The notes below the pieces were generated by a model, which searched no databases, was not told the DNA's origin, and worked only from the letters and a program-made list of their open reading frames with translations. Both the position numbers and the translations under genes were made by a program. Below are positions 18,529-27,033 of a DNA stretch of 64,000 nt, one piece after another. The stretch's first letter is position 1; every line of letters starts with the position of its first letter. The DNA comes from Actinomycetaceae bacterium (GTDB taxonomy: Bacteria > Actinomycetota > Actinomycetes > Actinomycetales > Actinomycetaceae), in NCBI GenBank assembly GCA_028724905.1, contig JAQYTG010000005.1:124001-188000 (forward strand), given 5' to 3'.

Positions 18529-19252
18529 CTCCGCCCGTTTTGTTGCCCCTTTGGGTTGACACTGCTGGGGTGGGTGACACTGCTGGTGATGCGCACCGGA
18601 GTGAGGCTGCTTGGGTAAGGCTGCTGGAGTGAGGCGCGCCGCAGCATCGCGGTTTGCTGTTTTGTGGTGACGTTGTTGCTTACGGTAACGCCGTTGTTTG
18701 CGGTAACTCCAGTCAGTTACCCTGATGTTCTCGGTACTTTGCTCAGTGGTGCCATCCGGTAGCATCAACGTTCTCGCTGTTTTGCGGTGACGTCATCATG
18801 CGCTTTCACGTGTGCTACTTGAAACTAGCTGAATCTACTAGGCCTATTTTGTTGAATTTTGGCGCGTCGTCACCAGAAGTCACAATTTTGACTCAAGGGT
18901 TACGGGATAAAACGTATTGTTTTTCTGATACGGTGGTTTTTCTTATACGGATCCTCGCCATTGGCTGTGTGATGTTTGGGCGATGGCATCACTGGCACAT
19001 TCGTGACGGCACAAAAGCTCTCGTCGTCACAACACGTTGGCGTCACGAAAACTAACGAGATTTCATCATACTTTCGTTACTTTTGAGCTTTCCTGGCAGG
19101 AGCTTTGCGTCTACTGCGGATGCCAAGCGAGCTGGTGAATAGGGGCGGGGGCAGTTCGCATTTGCAGGTGTAACGCGCATTTGAAAAGTGGACGGCGTTT
19201 TAGGTAGATTAGCTACGCGAGTTCGTGCACGCAAACGTGTGTGGATGGGCGC
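18529..19252. other. Gene-free stretch upstream of tRNA-Thr
   Basis: No convincing gene. An 85-codon plus-strand frame (18,798-19,055) has no family resemblance and no ribosome-binding site. Short drifting repeats occur near 18,550-18,720 (GGTGACACTGCTGG, GCGGTAACTCC). The segment just before 19,253 should contain the tRNA promoter. Confidence 0.45.
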
Positions 19253-19328
19253 GCCACCTTAGCTCAGTCGGCAGAGCGATTCACTCGTAATGAATAGGTC
19301 GAGAGTTCGATTCTCTCAGGTGGCTCCA
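19253..19328 (+). tRNA. tRNA-Thr (anticodon CGT), CCA encoded
   Basis: Acceptor stem GCCACCT/AGGTGGC, D-arm AGCTCAGTCGGCAGAGC, anticodon loop CTCGTAA (CGT), T-arm GAGAGTTCGATTCTCTC and encoded CCA. Accessory genes begin right after it, which makes it a plausible integration site for the island, though no second copy of its 3' end was found. Confidence 0.95.
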
Positions 19329-19961
19329 ATAGAACGTCACTCTGGATACAAGGATTTCCGGCCACGCCGGGAAGTGTCCGGGGTGGCGTTTTCGCTGTTC
19401 TGGGGCGGTTTGTAGGGTGTTGGGGTCGGGTGCGCGGAGCTGTGGAAGAGCCTCTGACGGCGGCTGATTGGTCGACCGGAGCGTCGTCTCAGTGGGTGGC
19501 TTGCCCCGTTGAAGGCGGACGCGTCAAAAAGTATGGCCTAGCGTCAAAAGGTTCAGCCCATTAGCATGATTGGTAGTTCAGGACCGAGCCATTGCCTGTC
19601 AATAGAACCTAGGTTCACCCTGAACCCGTCGCTGGACCTCGGCATGGCTCTTTCGCCCTGTTCCCAATGATCCGAGGGTGTTGTAGCCGGTACTCCAGTG
19701 CCAGAATATGGGGCATGCGTCAAAACGTGTGGATTTAGCCGCAAAGGACAGAAGCTCCCTCAGGGCGGCGATAGCCAGGCAGGTGTTACACACACGACTT
19801 TCAACCGAGGTGTTTGCCGTGCACACCCTACGGCTAATTCGGAAAGATGCAGGTAAAGGTCGCTGCATAGATCGAAATCTCTTGACAGTACAAATGTGAC
19901 CGGTTACCTTAAAAATGGGGTGTTAGAACTGCATCCTTTCGACGAAGAGAGGACACAGATC
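19329..19961. other. Gene-free stretch between tRNA-Thr and the bacteriocin-like gene
   Basis: No gene recognised. A hairpin-like CCGGCCACGCCGGGAAGTGTCCGGGGTGGC block (about 19,360-19,388) might terminate the tRNA transcript. The promoter of the following peptide gene should lie near 19,880-19,950, where TTGACAGTACAAATGTGACC supplies a good -35-like TTGACA. Confidence 0.4.
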
Positions 19962-20273
19962 ATGAACGTGAAGAAGAAAATCGCCTCTCTCGCTCTAGCT
20001 GCGACCCTCACTGCGGGAGGAGCAGGAGCGGCATACGCTGCCAGCTTCGGCAACAGCCTTAACGGGGCCTCGTCTGTTGAGGTTCTTCAGGTGAAGTACG
20101 ATGGCGCTGCCTGGAACTATTCTGGTTCTGGCTACCGCAATGCTTGGTTCAAGTATTCGCGTGCCGGCAAGACCTTGATGCACAAGGTCGCTACCAATTA
20201 CAGGACGTATGACAGCGCATCAAACCGCTGTGAAACCCTAGCAAAAACTGGCAAGCTGGTAACACTCAAGTAG
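19962..20273 (+). CDS. Secreted lactococcin-972-like peptide (candidate bacteriocin)
   Basis: 103 residues from an ATG with RBS GAAGAGAGGA ten bases upstream; the longer frame from 19,896 has no support. A signal peptide (MNVKKKIASLALAATLTAGG to AYA, cleavage near residue 26) is followed by a ~76-residue mature part. It contains GAAWNYSGSGYRNAWFKYSR and further Tyr/Lys/His residues. The W-N-Y-x-G-x-G...W-x-x-Y spacing recalls the lactococcin 972 family (G-x-W-x-Y-G...WSxYxH), whose members block septum formation by binding lipid II. The family call rests on this pattern alone. A perfect hairpin follows the stop codon, so it is probably a single-gene transcript. Confidence 0.5.
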   Translation: MNVKKKIASLALAATLTAGGAGAAYAASFGNSLNGASSVEVLQVKYDGAAWNYSGSGYRNAWFKYSRAGKTLMHKVATNYRTYDSASNRCETLAKTGKLVTLK

Positions 20274-20286
20274 ATCTCAAAGCACA

Positions 20287-21333
20287 GTGGGTTCATATCA
20301 CTACCGAGCCTTGTGTCCAAGCAACCCTAAAGCGTTGCTTGGACACAAGGCTGTCCACATCCCCATAATCGCGTTAGCCTGCGCGTGCCTCTTTGTGGAT
20401 CTGTTTCCCAGCAACTGGATCGCACAAAAGGTGAGCACGACCTTTTTCTTCGCCCAGATTCTAGCCTTTCCATCCCTCCTGGGCATGGTCCTCCTGCTAT
20501 GCGGCATTGCATCGTTCATCGTATGCAAGGTGAAATCTCGCAGTGCATTAGCCCTTACCAGCTGCGCAGTGTGGTCCCTTACAGCATTGGCATTCCTTAT
20601 CCTCCCCAACGGGTTATCAACCTCAAGCAGGGCAACCTCACCAGAGCAAGCACAACGTGTACTATCCGTAGTCACGTTCAATGCAGCAGCAACATTAACT
20701 CCCACCGGGTTTCGAGAACTGATCAGCACTTATAACCCGGATGTGATCGTACTTCCCGAAACGAGTGCTGATGATGCCAACCGTGCTATCAAGGCGGCAT
20801 CGTACAAGGGTTCAGTATATTCAACTCCGAATGCAGGTTTCACCTCAACATACAATGGTTCAATTGCGCCAACCAGCGTGGTCGTAAGTGAAAGACTTGG
20901 CCCAGCTAAACCGACTACAGGACCGGCAACATCCTTTGGAACTGTTGCTATTGAGTTCGAACGAGCCGGATTACCTACCATAATCGGCATCCATACTGCC
21001 CCACCGTTGCCCGGACTGATGAAATCCTGGAAAGAAGACTTGGAGCGTGTAGTTGAGTTTGGAGAGTCTTACACAAAGCCAATTCTTATTGCCGGTGACT
21101 TCAACGCCACGCTGCGCCACGGTGCCCTGGCGTTTCGTTCGCGGCTAACCGATGCGCAAGAGTCTTGTTCTTCCTGGCAGCTGGGAACGTGGAGCTCCCG
21201 GCTCCCAGAATTCCTCCGGACACCGATTGACCACATTCTGATGAGCCCAGATCTGCAGGCATCATCCTGTGACACCAAGAGAATCGGACAGTCAGATCAT
21301 CTTGCACTTCATGCCGAAATTGCTGTGCTTTGA
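20287..21333 (+). CDS. Membrane-anchored endonuclease/exonuclease/phosphatase (EEP) family protein
   Basis: 348 residues from a GTG. About three transmembrane helices occupy the first ~110 residues. An EEP domain follows: VVTFNAA (metal/substrate Asn), PDVIVLPETS (catalytic Glu), GIHTAPP (His), LIAGDFNAT (Asp, Asn), TPIDHILMS and the C-terminal SDHLALHAE (Asp-His). All hallmark residues of the fold are present, so it should be a metal-dependent phosphodiesterase acting outside or at the membrane; substrate unknown. The first codons overlap a perfect 18-bp hairpin, so the actual start or expression control is uncertain; a GTG at 20,395 is an alternative but would remove most of the first helix. 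Confidence 0.8.
   Translation: MGSYHYRALCPSNPKALLGHKAVHIPIIALACACLFVDLFPSNWIAQKVSTTFFFAQILAFPSLLGMVLLLCGIASFIVCKVKSRSALALTSCAVWSLTALAFLILPNGLSTSSRATSPEQAQRVLSVVTFNAAATLTPTGFRELISTYNPDVIVLPETSADDANRAIKAASYKGSVYSTPNAGFTSTYNGSIAPTSVVVSERLGPAKPTTGPATSFGTVAIEFERAGLPTIIGIHTAPPLPGLMKSWKEDLERVVEFGESYTKPILIAGDFNATLRHGALAFRSRLTDAQESCSSWQLGTWSSRLPEFLRTPIDHILMSPDLQASSCDTKRIGQSDHLALHAEIAVL
20307..20352. terminator. Perfect 18-bp inverted repeat, likely terminator of the bacteriocin-like gene
   Basis: AGCCTTGTGTCCAAGCAA and its exact reverse complement, separated by a 10-nt loop. It begins 33 bp after the peptide gene's stop codon and overlaps the 5' end of the next reading frame. No U-tract follows, as is common for actinobacterial terminators. 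Confidence 0.6.
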
Positions 21334-21652
21334 CCGGCCGTATCACAGGCCGCGAACCTAAGGATTAGTGGAAATCAACCCCAAACCATCCAGCCGTGCC
21401 CACGCGTCAAACCGGTCTGTAAGCCCCACAGTCTGATCGAGTCCTGTGGCGGCACTTCGAAGCGAAAACCGCGCGTTCGCCCCACAGCGAGGCACACAGG
21501 CCCCCCAGGGGGCGTGAAATCTCTAGCCCGAGGCCCCTGAGGGAGCGGTGTGTTTCGTCAAGTTAAAGTGAGCTGTTTGTGCAGTTGTTTTTGAGCCATT
21601 TCGGCATGTGTTTTGTGCTGTTTGTGTACTGGCTGGTTTGTGTGGTTGTGGG

Positions 21653-22386
21653 TTATTTCATGGTTGAGTGGCTTAGTCGCCAGGGGGTTCCGGTGAAGTT
21701 GAGGATGTGTCCGTGGTGGACGGTGTGGTCGATGATCGCGGCGGCCATGTTCGTGTCCCCGAGTATTGTTCCCCAGCGGGAAAACTCAAGGTTCGAGGTG
21801 TAGATGATGGACTGGGTTTCGTAGGCGTTAGCGATGATCTGGTATAGGAGGCGGGCCCTGGTGATGTCGATGGGGGGTAGCCGAACTCGTCGATGGTGAT
21901 GAGTTTGGCTTTCCCGATCGTGGTGATGGCTGCATTGAGTGTTCCTTTGTCCTGGGCCTGGCGGAGGAAAGCGATAAGTGAGGCTGCGGTGAAGAACCGG
22001 GTGGTGTACCGGGCCTGGCAGGCAGCGTGTCCGAGCCCGATTGCACGGTGTGTTTTCCCGGTCCCCATATCGCCGTAGAAGACGAGGTCGTGGTGATTGG
22101 TGATGAAGTCCAGGCTCAGTAGATCGCTTTGTTGCCAGCCGGTTGGCCAAGTGATCATGGAGTAGTCGTAGTTGTTGAGGGTTTTACGGACGGGGAACTT
22201 GGCTTGGCGTAAGAGCCGGTCTTGTTTAGCCTGTTTTCTGGAGGCGTGTTCAGCGGTGAGTAGATCAGCGATAAACGCGCGCTGTTCGTCGTTAGCGGTT
22301 GCAAGCGCGGTTTTCAGGACGTTGCGGGTGAGGGGAATGCCCCGCGTGAGGTCCATAATCTGGTCAAGAGTTAGTTCATTTGTCAT
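21653..22386 (-). pseudogene. istB: IstB, IS21 transposition helper ATPase, frameshifted
   Basis: The N-terminal two thirds include the Walker A motif FYGDMGTGKTH and Walker B KLITIDEFGY. The frame then shifts within a run of six G/C bases near 21,884-21,892. The family's C-terminal sequence (ARLLYQIIANAYETQSIIYT, EFSRWGTILGD, DHTVHHG) continues in another frame to a stop at 21,653. A single-base indel in the homopolymer would explain this and could be a sequencing error. IstB remodels target DNA for the transposase. Confidence 0.85.
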
Positions 22387-23877
22387 GAGGCAGTCCTTGG
22401 GAGTAAAGCATCATAGGCGGTCAGATCGACCGTGTTTGTTGACGTGGTAGGTGGTTGGAGTGTGGCACGGACAGCGAGGAAGAGATTATCGGGGTTTAGC
22501 TCTATCTCGTGGGTGAGCAGATCGGCCGCGCTTGAGGCAATGGAAGGGAAGTCCGCCATCTGGCATGCTCGGTACATCATCCGTAAAACAGCCGCACGCC
22601 CAGGATTATCGGCATGGTCGAGATAGCGGGCTAAGGCTTGCGGGAGTAAGGGGCGTAGTAATTGATTGCGGGTAACTTCCCGGCCGGCGGATCAAGTTCG
22701 GTAGCACGCTTAGCGGGTCAAAGACTGTAGCATGATCAGTGCTATAAGAGCGCGAGTGTTCGATAATACGTTGTCCGCTTTGGTTGAGGATCTCGATGCT
22801 TTGAGCATGGATTCCGACATGAACCTGAGTTAATGCGTGTTGTGATCCTACCAAATACGTGTGGTTATCAACCTGAATATTACCGACTTTATCAACCGTG
22901 CGGCGTTGCCAGCTACAAGCATCAAACCCGATCCGGGGAAGGTGACTACAAGCAGCTTTATCATCTTCAAACAGTTCCCCAATAGGAATGTTTTTACGGT
23001 AATGATTGCGTTCTAAGAGCTTATCACACCGGCTAAGAAGCAGTGCAGAAAGTTGCCCGAGGCTTTGAGCGCGTGGCAGGGGAACCATCAGGTTACGCCG
23101 CAGGAAGCCAACCGCGTTTCCCACGTGTCCTTTCTCGTGTCCCGAATACGGGTTAGTGAACGCGACCTTGATACCGTAATGAGTGGCGAAGGCTTCGAAT
23201 AAACGTGTCATCGTCACTGTTCCATCACGGTGTTTGGCACCAATCCCACTCGCGTTATCAAACACGCACCGGGTTGGGACCTGGCCGATATGCTCGAAAA
23301 TCATGCGTAACCCCGCACAGACACATTCAGCGTTCTGGGCCGGACTGGCAACAGCGAATCTGGCATTGGAATAGAGAAGGGTTGCCACTAACACGTAAAC
23401 GACTTGCTCGATACCGTTGATCACTGCGCGAGCTTGTCCGTAATCAACGTGCATCTGCCCGGCTTGCCATACCAGCTCGCTAAAACCTTGCCCGGGGTGG
23501 CGACGCTCTACCCGATACCGGTGCATCCAACGCATCACGCTGTGATACGAGCCAGTAAATCCTTCTTCTTCCACCAGGCGCTCCCACACACGCTGGATTG
23601 TGTGGCGCTGCTTGGGTGGCATCTTCTCATCCTGAACCAACCAGCTGGTCACGAGCTGGGCAGAGGGCTCCATCTTCGAACGCGGCTTGGTAATCTTCGG
23701 CGCAGGGGAGAAATCTTCCCTAGCCACATACTTAGCAACCGTGTTACGCGACAGATCCAACTCACGAGCCACCCGGCGTTGGCTCTGCCCCTGCGCAAGA
23801 CGAGTTCTGATATCTTTTTGAACGGACACTGGTACGGTCAAATTCCTTTCCTTCCTGAACATCGCAACAAACAACAT
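22383..23877 (-). pseudogene. istA: IstA, IS21 transposase, frameshifted
   Basis: The main frame holds the N-terminal helix-turn-helix (RRVARELDLSRNTVAKYVA) and the DDE integrase core: HVDYGQA (first Asp), VFDNASG (second Asp) and SGHEKGHVGNAVG (Glu). Near 22,685 the frame breaks; the expected C-terminus (RPLLPQALARYLDHADNPG, VLRMMYRACQ) continues in another frame and ends at 22,383, overlapping istB by four bases as usual in IS21. The catalytic core is intact but the C-terminal ~100 residues are out of frame. Confidence 0.85.
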
Positions 23878-23986
23878 TCAGGAATCCAGAACACGAACCT
23901 GCCAGTGTCCTTTTCATACCCACGAAAAGTGAGCCACCCACTAGCTCAAAAACAACTACACAATCGGCTCAAAAACATTTGACCAT

Positions 23987-24606
23987 ACACAATGGCGCTA
24001 GATCGCGCATAGCAGTAGCTGACAGAAGGCCGTGACCGAGGCTGCTCGTGATGTTCGCAAGTTTCTAATCGCTACATCGCGCATAGCAGTAGCTGACAAA
24101 AAAATCGGGCACAACTCTGGGTGATCAATTGTTTCTAATCGCTACATCGCACATAGCAGTAGCTGACGCGCCAGATAGCGACGGTGACGGCTGGCCAGAT
24201 TCGTTTCTAATCGCTACATCGCGCATAGCAGTAGCTGACTTGAAATTCTTATTTCACCTTTCAAGCTCCGTCACTGTTTCTAATCGCTACATCGCGCATA
24301 GCAGTAGCTGACCAGCCAACCAAGCCTGCTCAACCTGCACAGCCGACGGTTTCTAATCGCTACATCGCGCATAGCAGTAGCTGACACGAGGAGGCACCAG
24401 TGCATGGCACCTGTCCGTCCTGGTTTCTAATCGCTACATCGCGCATAGTAGTAGCTGACGCAAATTCCGTGCAGGAGGATTTGCCCGCGCTGCTTCTGTT
24501 TCTAATCGCTACATCGCGCATAGCAGTAGCTGACAAAAACGGAAGACCAACCCTGTTGGTGATCTGTCGGTTTCTAATCGCTACATCGCGCATAGCAGTA
24601 GCTGAC
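23987..24606 (-). CRISPR. CRISPR array, 8 intact 37-bp repeats plus one truncated repeat
   Basis: Intact repeats begin at 24,061, 24,131, 24,203, 24,276, 24,349, 24,423, 24,498 and 24,570. Spacers are 33-38 bp. A ninth, leader-distal copy (to 24,023) keeps only about its last 28 bases, where the IS21 element ends. Read on the minus strand the repeat starts GTCAGCTACTGC and ends CGATTAGAAAC; a GAAAC end is typical of the 3' part that becomes the crRNA 5' handle, so transcription should run leftward from the cas2 side. Two repeats carry single substitutions (24,131 and 24,423). The array belongs with the adjacent RT-cas1/cas2 and type III genes. Confidence 0.97.
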
Positions 24607-24791
24607 AGCCCAGATTTTTTGGGGCATCAGCAAGCCACTATGTTGATCCTTATGCACGCACCTCATCACACACTGCTTTCAGTTTCCCAATATCCACTTA
24701 TAAAACAACAAACACTAGGTAAAACGCTATGCACGCACCTCATCCCAAAAGACCACTACCGCATCCGAATCTGCACTAGCAGATCCCACTT
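24607..24791 (-). promoter_or_regulatory. CRISPR leader region with a 17-bp direct repeat
   Basis: The 185 bp between cas2 and the first repeat should contain the leader, given array polarity. The sequence TATGCACGCACCTCATC occurs exactly twice (24,651-24,667 and 24,728-24,744), 77 bp apart. Direct repeats of this kind may be binding sites for integration or array transcription. The T-rich block next to the first repeat (read on the minus strand it is CCCCAAAAAATC) is also leader-like. Confidence 0.6.
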
Positions 24792-25067
24792 TTACACCAT
24801 CCAATATAGCAACCTATCAGGCTTAGCACTCTGCCCGAGCTGAATCAGCGATTCCCAGCAATCTGCACACTGCCGCGCAAACCATAGAGAATCAGTATCT
24901 GTATCTAAAATATTCTGCACTTTAGCCACAATGTCGTCTAGCTCTTTATGCTCCACTTTTAAGATAAACACCGATTTTTGAATCCGATCCCCATACGCCT
25001 GCAACACTGCAGCTATGCGTGCACGCCTATCATTTTGGGCTACATCATAAGCAGCAATTACGATCAT
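24792..25067 (-). CDS. cas2: CRISPR-associated endoribonuclease/adaptation protein Cas2
   Basis: 91 residues starting MIVIAAYDVAQNDRRARIAA, where the beta1 strand ends in the conserved Asp (AYDV). The ferredoxin-like core continues with YGDRIQKSVFIL, the usual dimer strand. The ATG overlaps the RT-cas1 stop as ATGA, so the two are translationally coupled; a start seven codons upstream is possible but less likely. Cas2 bridges Cas1 dimers in the spacer-integration complex. It is the last gene before the leader. Confidence 0.95.
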   Translation of the reverse strand: MIVIAAYDVAQNDRRARIAAVLQAYGDRIQKSVFILKVEHKELDDIVAKVQNILDTDTDSLWFARQCADCWESLIQLGQSAKPDRLLYWMV

Positions 25068-26926
25068 CTCCACGATAGGCCAGTCCATTCTGCTTCACCC
25101 ATGATTGCTGTCCGCAAACGCTGAGCTTGACGATAAAGATGCCGACGAATCGTGCCCGAAAATCCTGGCAGTGCTGAAGTTTGCTGCAGCATTCTACGCT
25201 CGTATGCATCCACCACTACTCTACGCCCAGCTTTAGTGAGCCATATACCGCCAGCCTCTTCACGCCCATGCTCTAATCGTAATTCTTTAAGCATACTTAT
25301 TCGCCACACGCAATCATCTACTATCAAAGGCCGAAACTCTTCCATTAAATCTAAAGCCAAGCTCGGCCGATTTTCGTCTTCAACGTGCAGTACACCAATA
25401 CCAGGATCAAGACCAACAGCGTGTAAGGTAGTCACGCATTCACCTAACAAAATGGTATACAAGTATGATAAAGCCGCATTCGCTACATCCCTAGGTGGCC
25501 TACGAGAACGATTGGTGAATGTTAGCTCATCGGGGAGCAGAGAGCCAAAGCAGGGAAAGTATTGCGCCGCGGCAGCCCCCTCAAGTCCTATCAGCTCTTC
25601 CCTATTGCTTGCTTCGGGGATCATGTCTATGAGCCGCTTCATTGCCTCAATAGATTCTCTTATGTTTTTTGACTTGTGCCGCCGATTCGCTCGCTGGAGC
25701 AGCACTCTTTGCTTGTGTATTTTCGCTTTCACTATTGCTTTGGCGAGATCAAGCGCTTCATCAGAATCACTAAAATCCAGCTGAGCACGCAACCGCGCTG
25801 GTCTGTATGCATCTTCATGGCTAGTGATAGTACCTAGATAATTTCCTTTACGCGAAGCAAGTACAATATCCACATTATTTGCTAACGCCCAGGTGCGCAC
25901 TCCTGCAGTCACTCCAGTAGCTCCAAAAACTACAAGACGAGAAATTTGCGATTGTGGCACGTCAAGGAGCTCAGTTTCATCTTTTGTAAATACTTTTATG
26001 CGTCCTTTCCTACGAGCCACCTTTCCTCCTTGTTGAGCTACGTAGAGTGAACGCTGCTGGGGTTCATTTATCCGATCAATCAAAGGCGGGTAGCGAGAAT
26101 TAAAATCTTCTCCTAGAAAACTAAAACCTATATCAAAATCCATCACGGCCGTTTTTTCAGTATTAAGCTCCATACCCAAGCCTTCCACCTGTTTGCGCGT
26201 CACGTCCAACGCTTCTTTCCCCTCTTCCACGCTTTCAGCCATGATCGCTATATCGTCGGCATAGCGGATCACTGGAAATCCTGCATTCTGCAATGCTTCA
26301 TCCACATCCGTCAGCACTAAATTCGCCAGCATCGGTGAGAGCGGGCAGCCTTGAGGCACACCCGGAGCCACACGTCCTTTATGACCAATCCTCCTGTGCG
26401 TGAGCATTATGACAACCCGTTCAAACCATTCATCGGCTTGCAGTATGTCAAATAATCTATCCACCGCTATTTCGCGCGGCAGCGTGGGAAAGCAATCTTT
26501 CACATCAGTGCGTGCCACGCAGCTAAAGCCAAATTGTCGCCACATTGCCACTTCGCGCACTGCCTCATTCACTCCTAGCCCTGGACGAAACGCAAAAGAT
26601 CCAGCACCAAGGAGCGGATCCACAGCAGCATTCACCGCATCGAGAATCGCACGAGCCACAATGCGGTCTGCAATTGTCGGTATGTGTAGCTGCCGCATAC
26701 CGTCATTTTTCGGAATTTCAATTGGTGTGAGAGTGCCCGCTTCCCAAATGTGATTGAAAAGCTCCGTTGCAAGATCATCTAGTTTAGTTTGGTAATCCGC
26801 TTCAAAACGTCGCCCAGCTGACGATAACTCTCCATCGGCTAGATCATTGGCCAGCACAGTTTTCCAAGCTCGTTCCAAAGATTCTCTATTAAAAGCACAT
26901 TGAGAAAGCGTTTGCACATTCTTCAC
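25064..26926 (-). CDS. cas1: Reverse transcriptase-Cas1 fusion protein
   Basis: 620 residues. Residues ~25-280 are a group II intron-type reverse transcriptase: RIVARAILDAVNA and SFAFRPGLGVNEAV, first catalytic Asp141 in ARTDVKDCFPTL, PQGCPLSPMLANL (191 on) and the RYADD box (Tyr222-Asp225). Residues ~295-620 are Cas1, with Glu449 (GLEGAAAAQYF), His514 (GIGVLHVEDE) and Asp526 (ALDLMEEFRP) in the positions of the metal-binding triad. No Cas6 domain is fused at the N-terminus. RT-Cas1 proteins of type III systems can integrate spacers from RNA as well as DNA. A near-perfect Shine-Dalgarno (AGGAGGTG) precedes the ATG. All catalytic residues seen are intact, so it is predicted active. Confidence 0.96.
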   Translation of the reverse strand: MKNVQTLSQCAFNRESLERAWKTVLANDLADGELSSAGRRFEADYQTKLDDLATELFNHIWEAGTLTPIEIPKNDGMRQLHIPTIADRIVARAILDAVNAAVDPLLGAGSFAFRPGLGVNEAVREVAMWRQFGFSCVARTDVKDCFPTLPREIAVDRLFDILQADEWFERVVIMLTHRRIGHKGRVAPGVPQGCPLSPMLANLVLTDVDEALQNAGFPVIRYADDIAIMAESVEEGKEALDVTRKQVEGLGMELNTEKTAVMDFDIGFSFLGEDFNSRYPPLIDRINEPQQRSLYVAQQGGKVARRKGRIKVFTKDETELLDVPQSQISRLVVFGATGVTAGVRTWALANNVDIVLASRKGNYLGTITSHEDAYRPARLRAQLDFSDSDEALDLAKAIVKAKIHKQRVLLQRANRRHKSKNIRESIEAMKRLIDMIPEASNREELIGLEGAAAAQYFPCFGSLLPDELTFTNRSRRPPRDVANAALSYLYTILLGECVTTLHAVGLDPGIGVLHVEDENRPSLALDLMEEFRPLIVDDCVWRISMLKELRLEHGREEAGGIWLTKAGRRVVVDAYERRMLQQTSALPGFSGTIRRHLYRQAQRLRTAIMGEAEWTGLSWR

Positions 26927-27033
26927 CTCCTATGAAATCCGGTGAAACGGCTTTTACCACGAACCTTTACTTAGACTTTACTAGGAGAATTGCAGATCAA
27001 AATGCAAAGTTATCGATCTTTACGTAGCCACTA

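Larger units (their letters stand above)
21549..23991 (-). mobile_element. IS21-family insertion sequence with frameshifted istA and istB
   Basis: A 2.4-kb element carrying istA and istB on the minus strand. The ends are imperfect inverted repeats of about 50 bp: both begin TGTGT and share the block AGTTGTTTTTGAGC (left TGTGTTTCGTCAAG, right, read inward, TGTGTATGGTCAAA). The right end abuts a CRISPR repeat whose first bases are lost. The left flank is unrelated, and no target-site duplication is visible, which suggests a deletion or rearrangement after insertion. Both genes are frameshifted, so the copy is probably dead unless these are sequence errors. Confidence 0.85.

Noticed and set aside
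18798..19055. 85-codon frame before tRNA-Thr
   Set aside because: No ribosome-binding site, no recognisable domain, unlike neighbouring genes in composition.
24129..24311. Frames reading through the CRISPR array as proteins with repeated FLIATSRIAVAD
   Set aside because: They are translations of the repeats, not genes.
25152..25784. 210-codon plus-strand frame over the Cas1 part of RT-Cas1
   Set aside because: Antisense shadow of the fusion gene.
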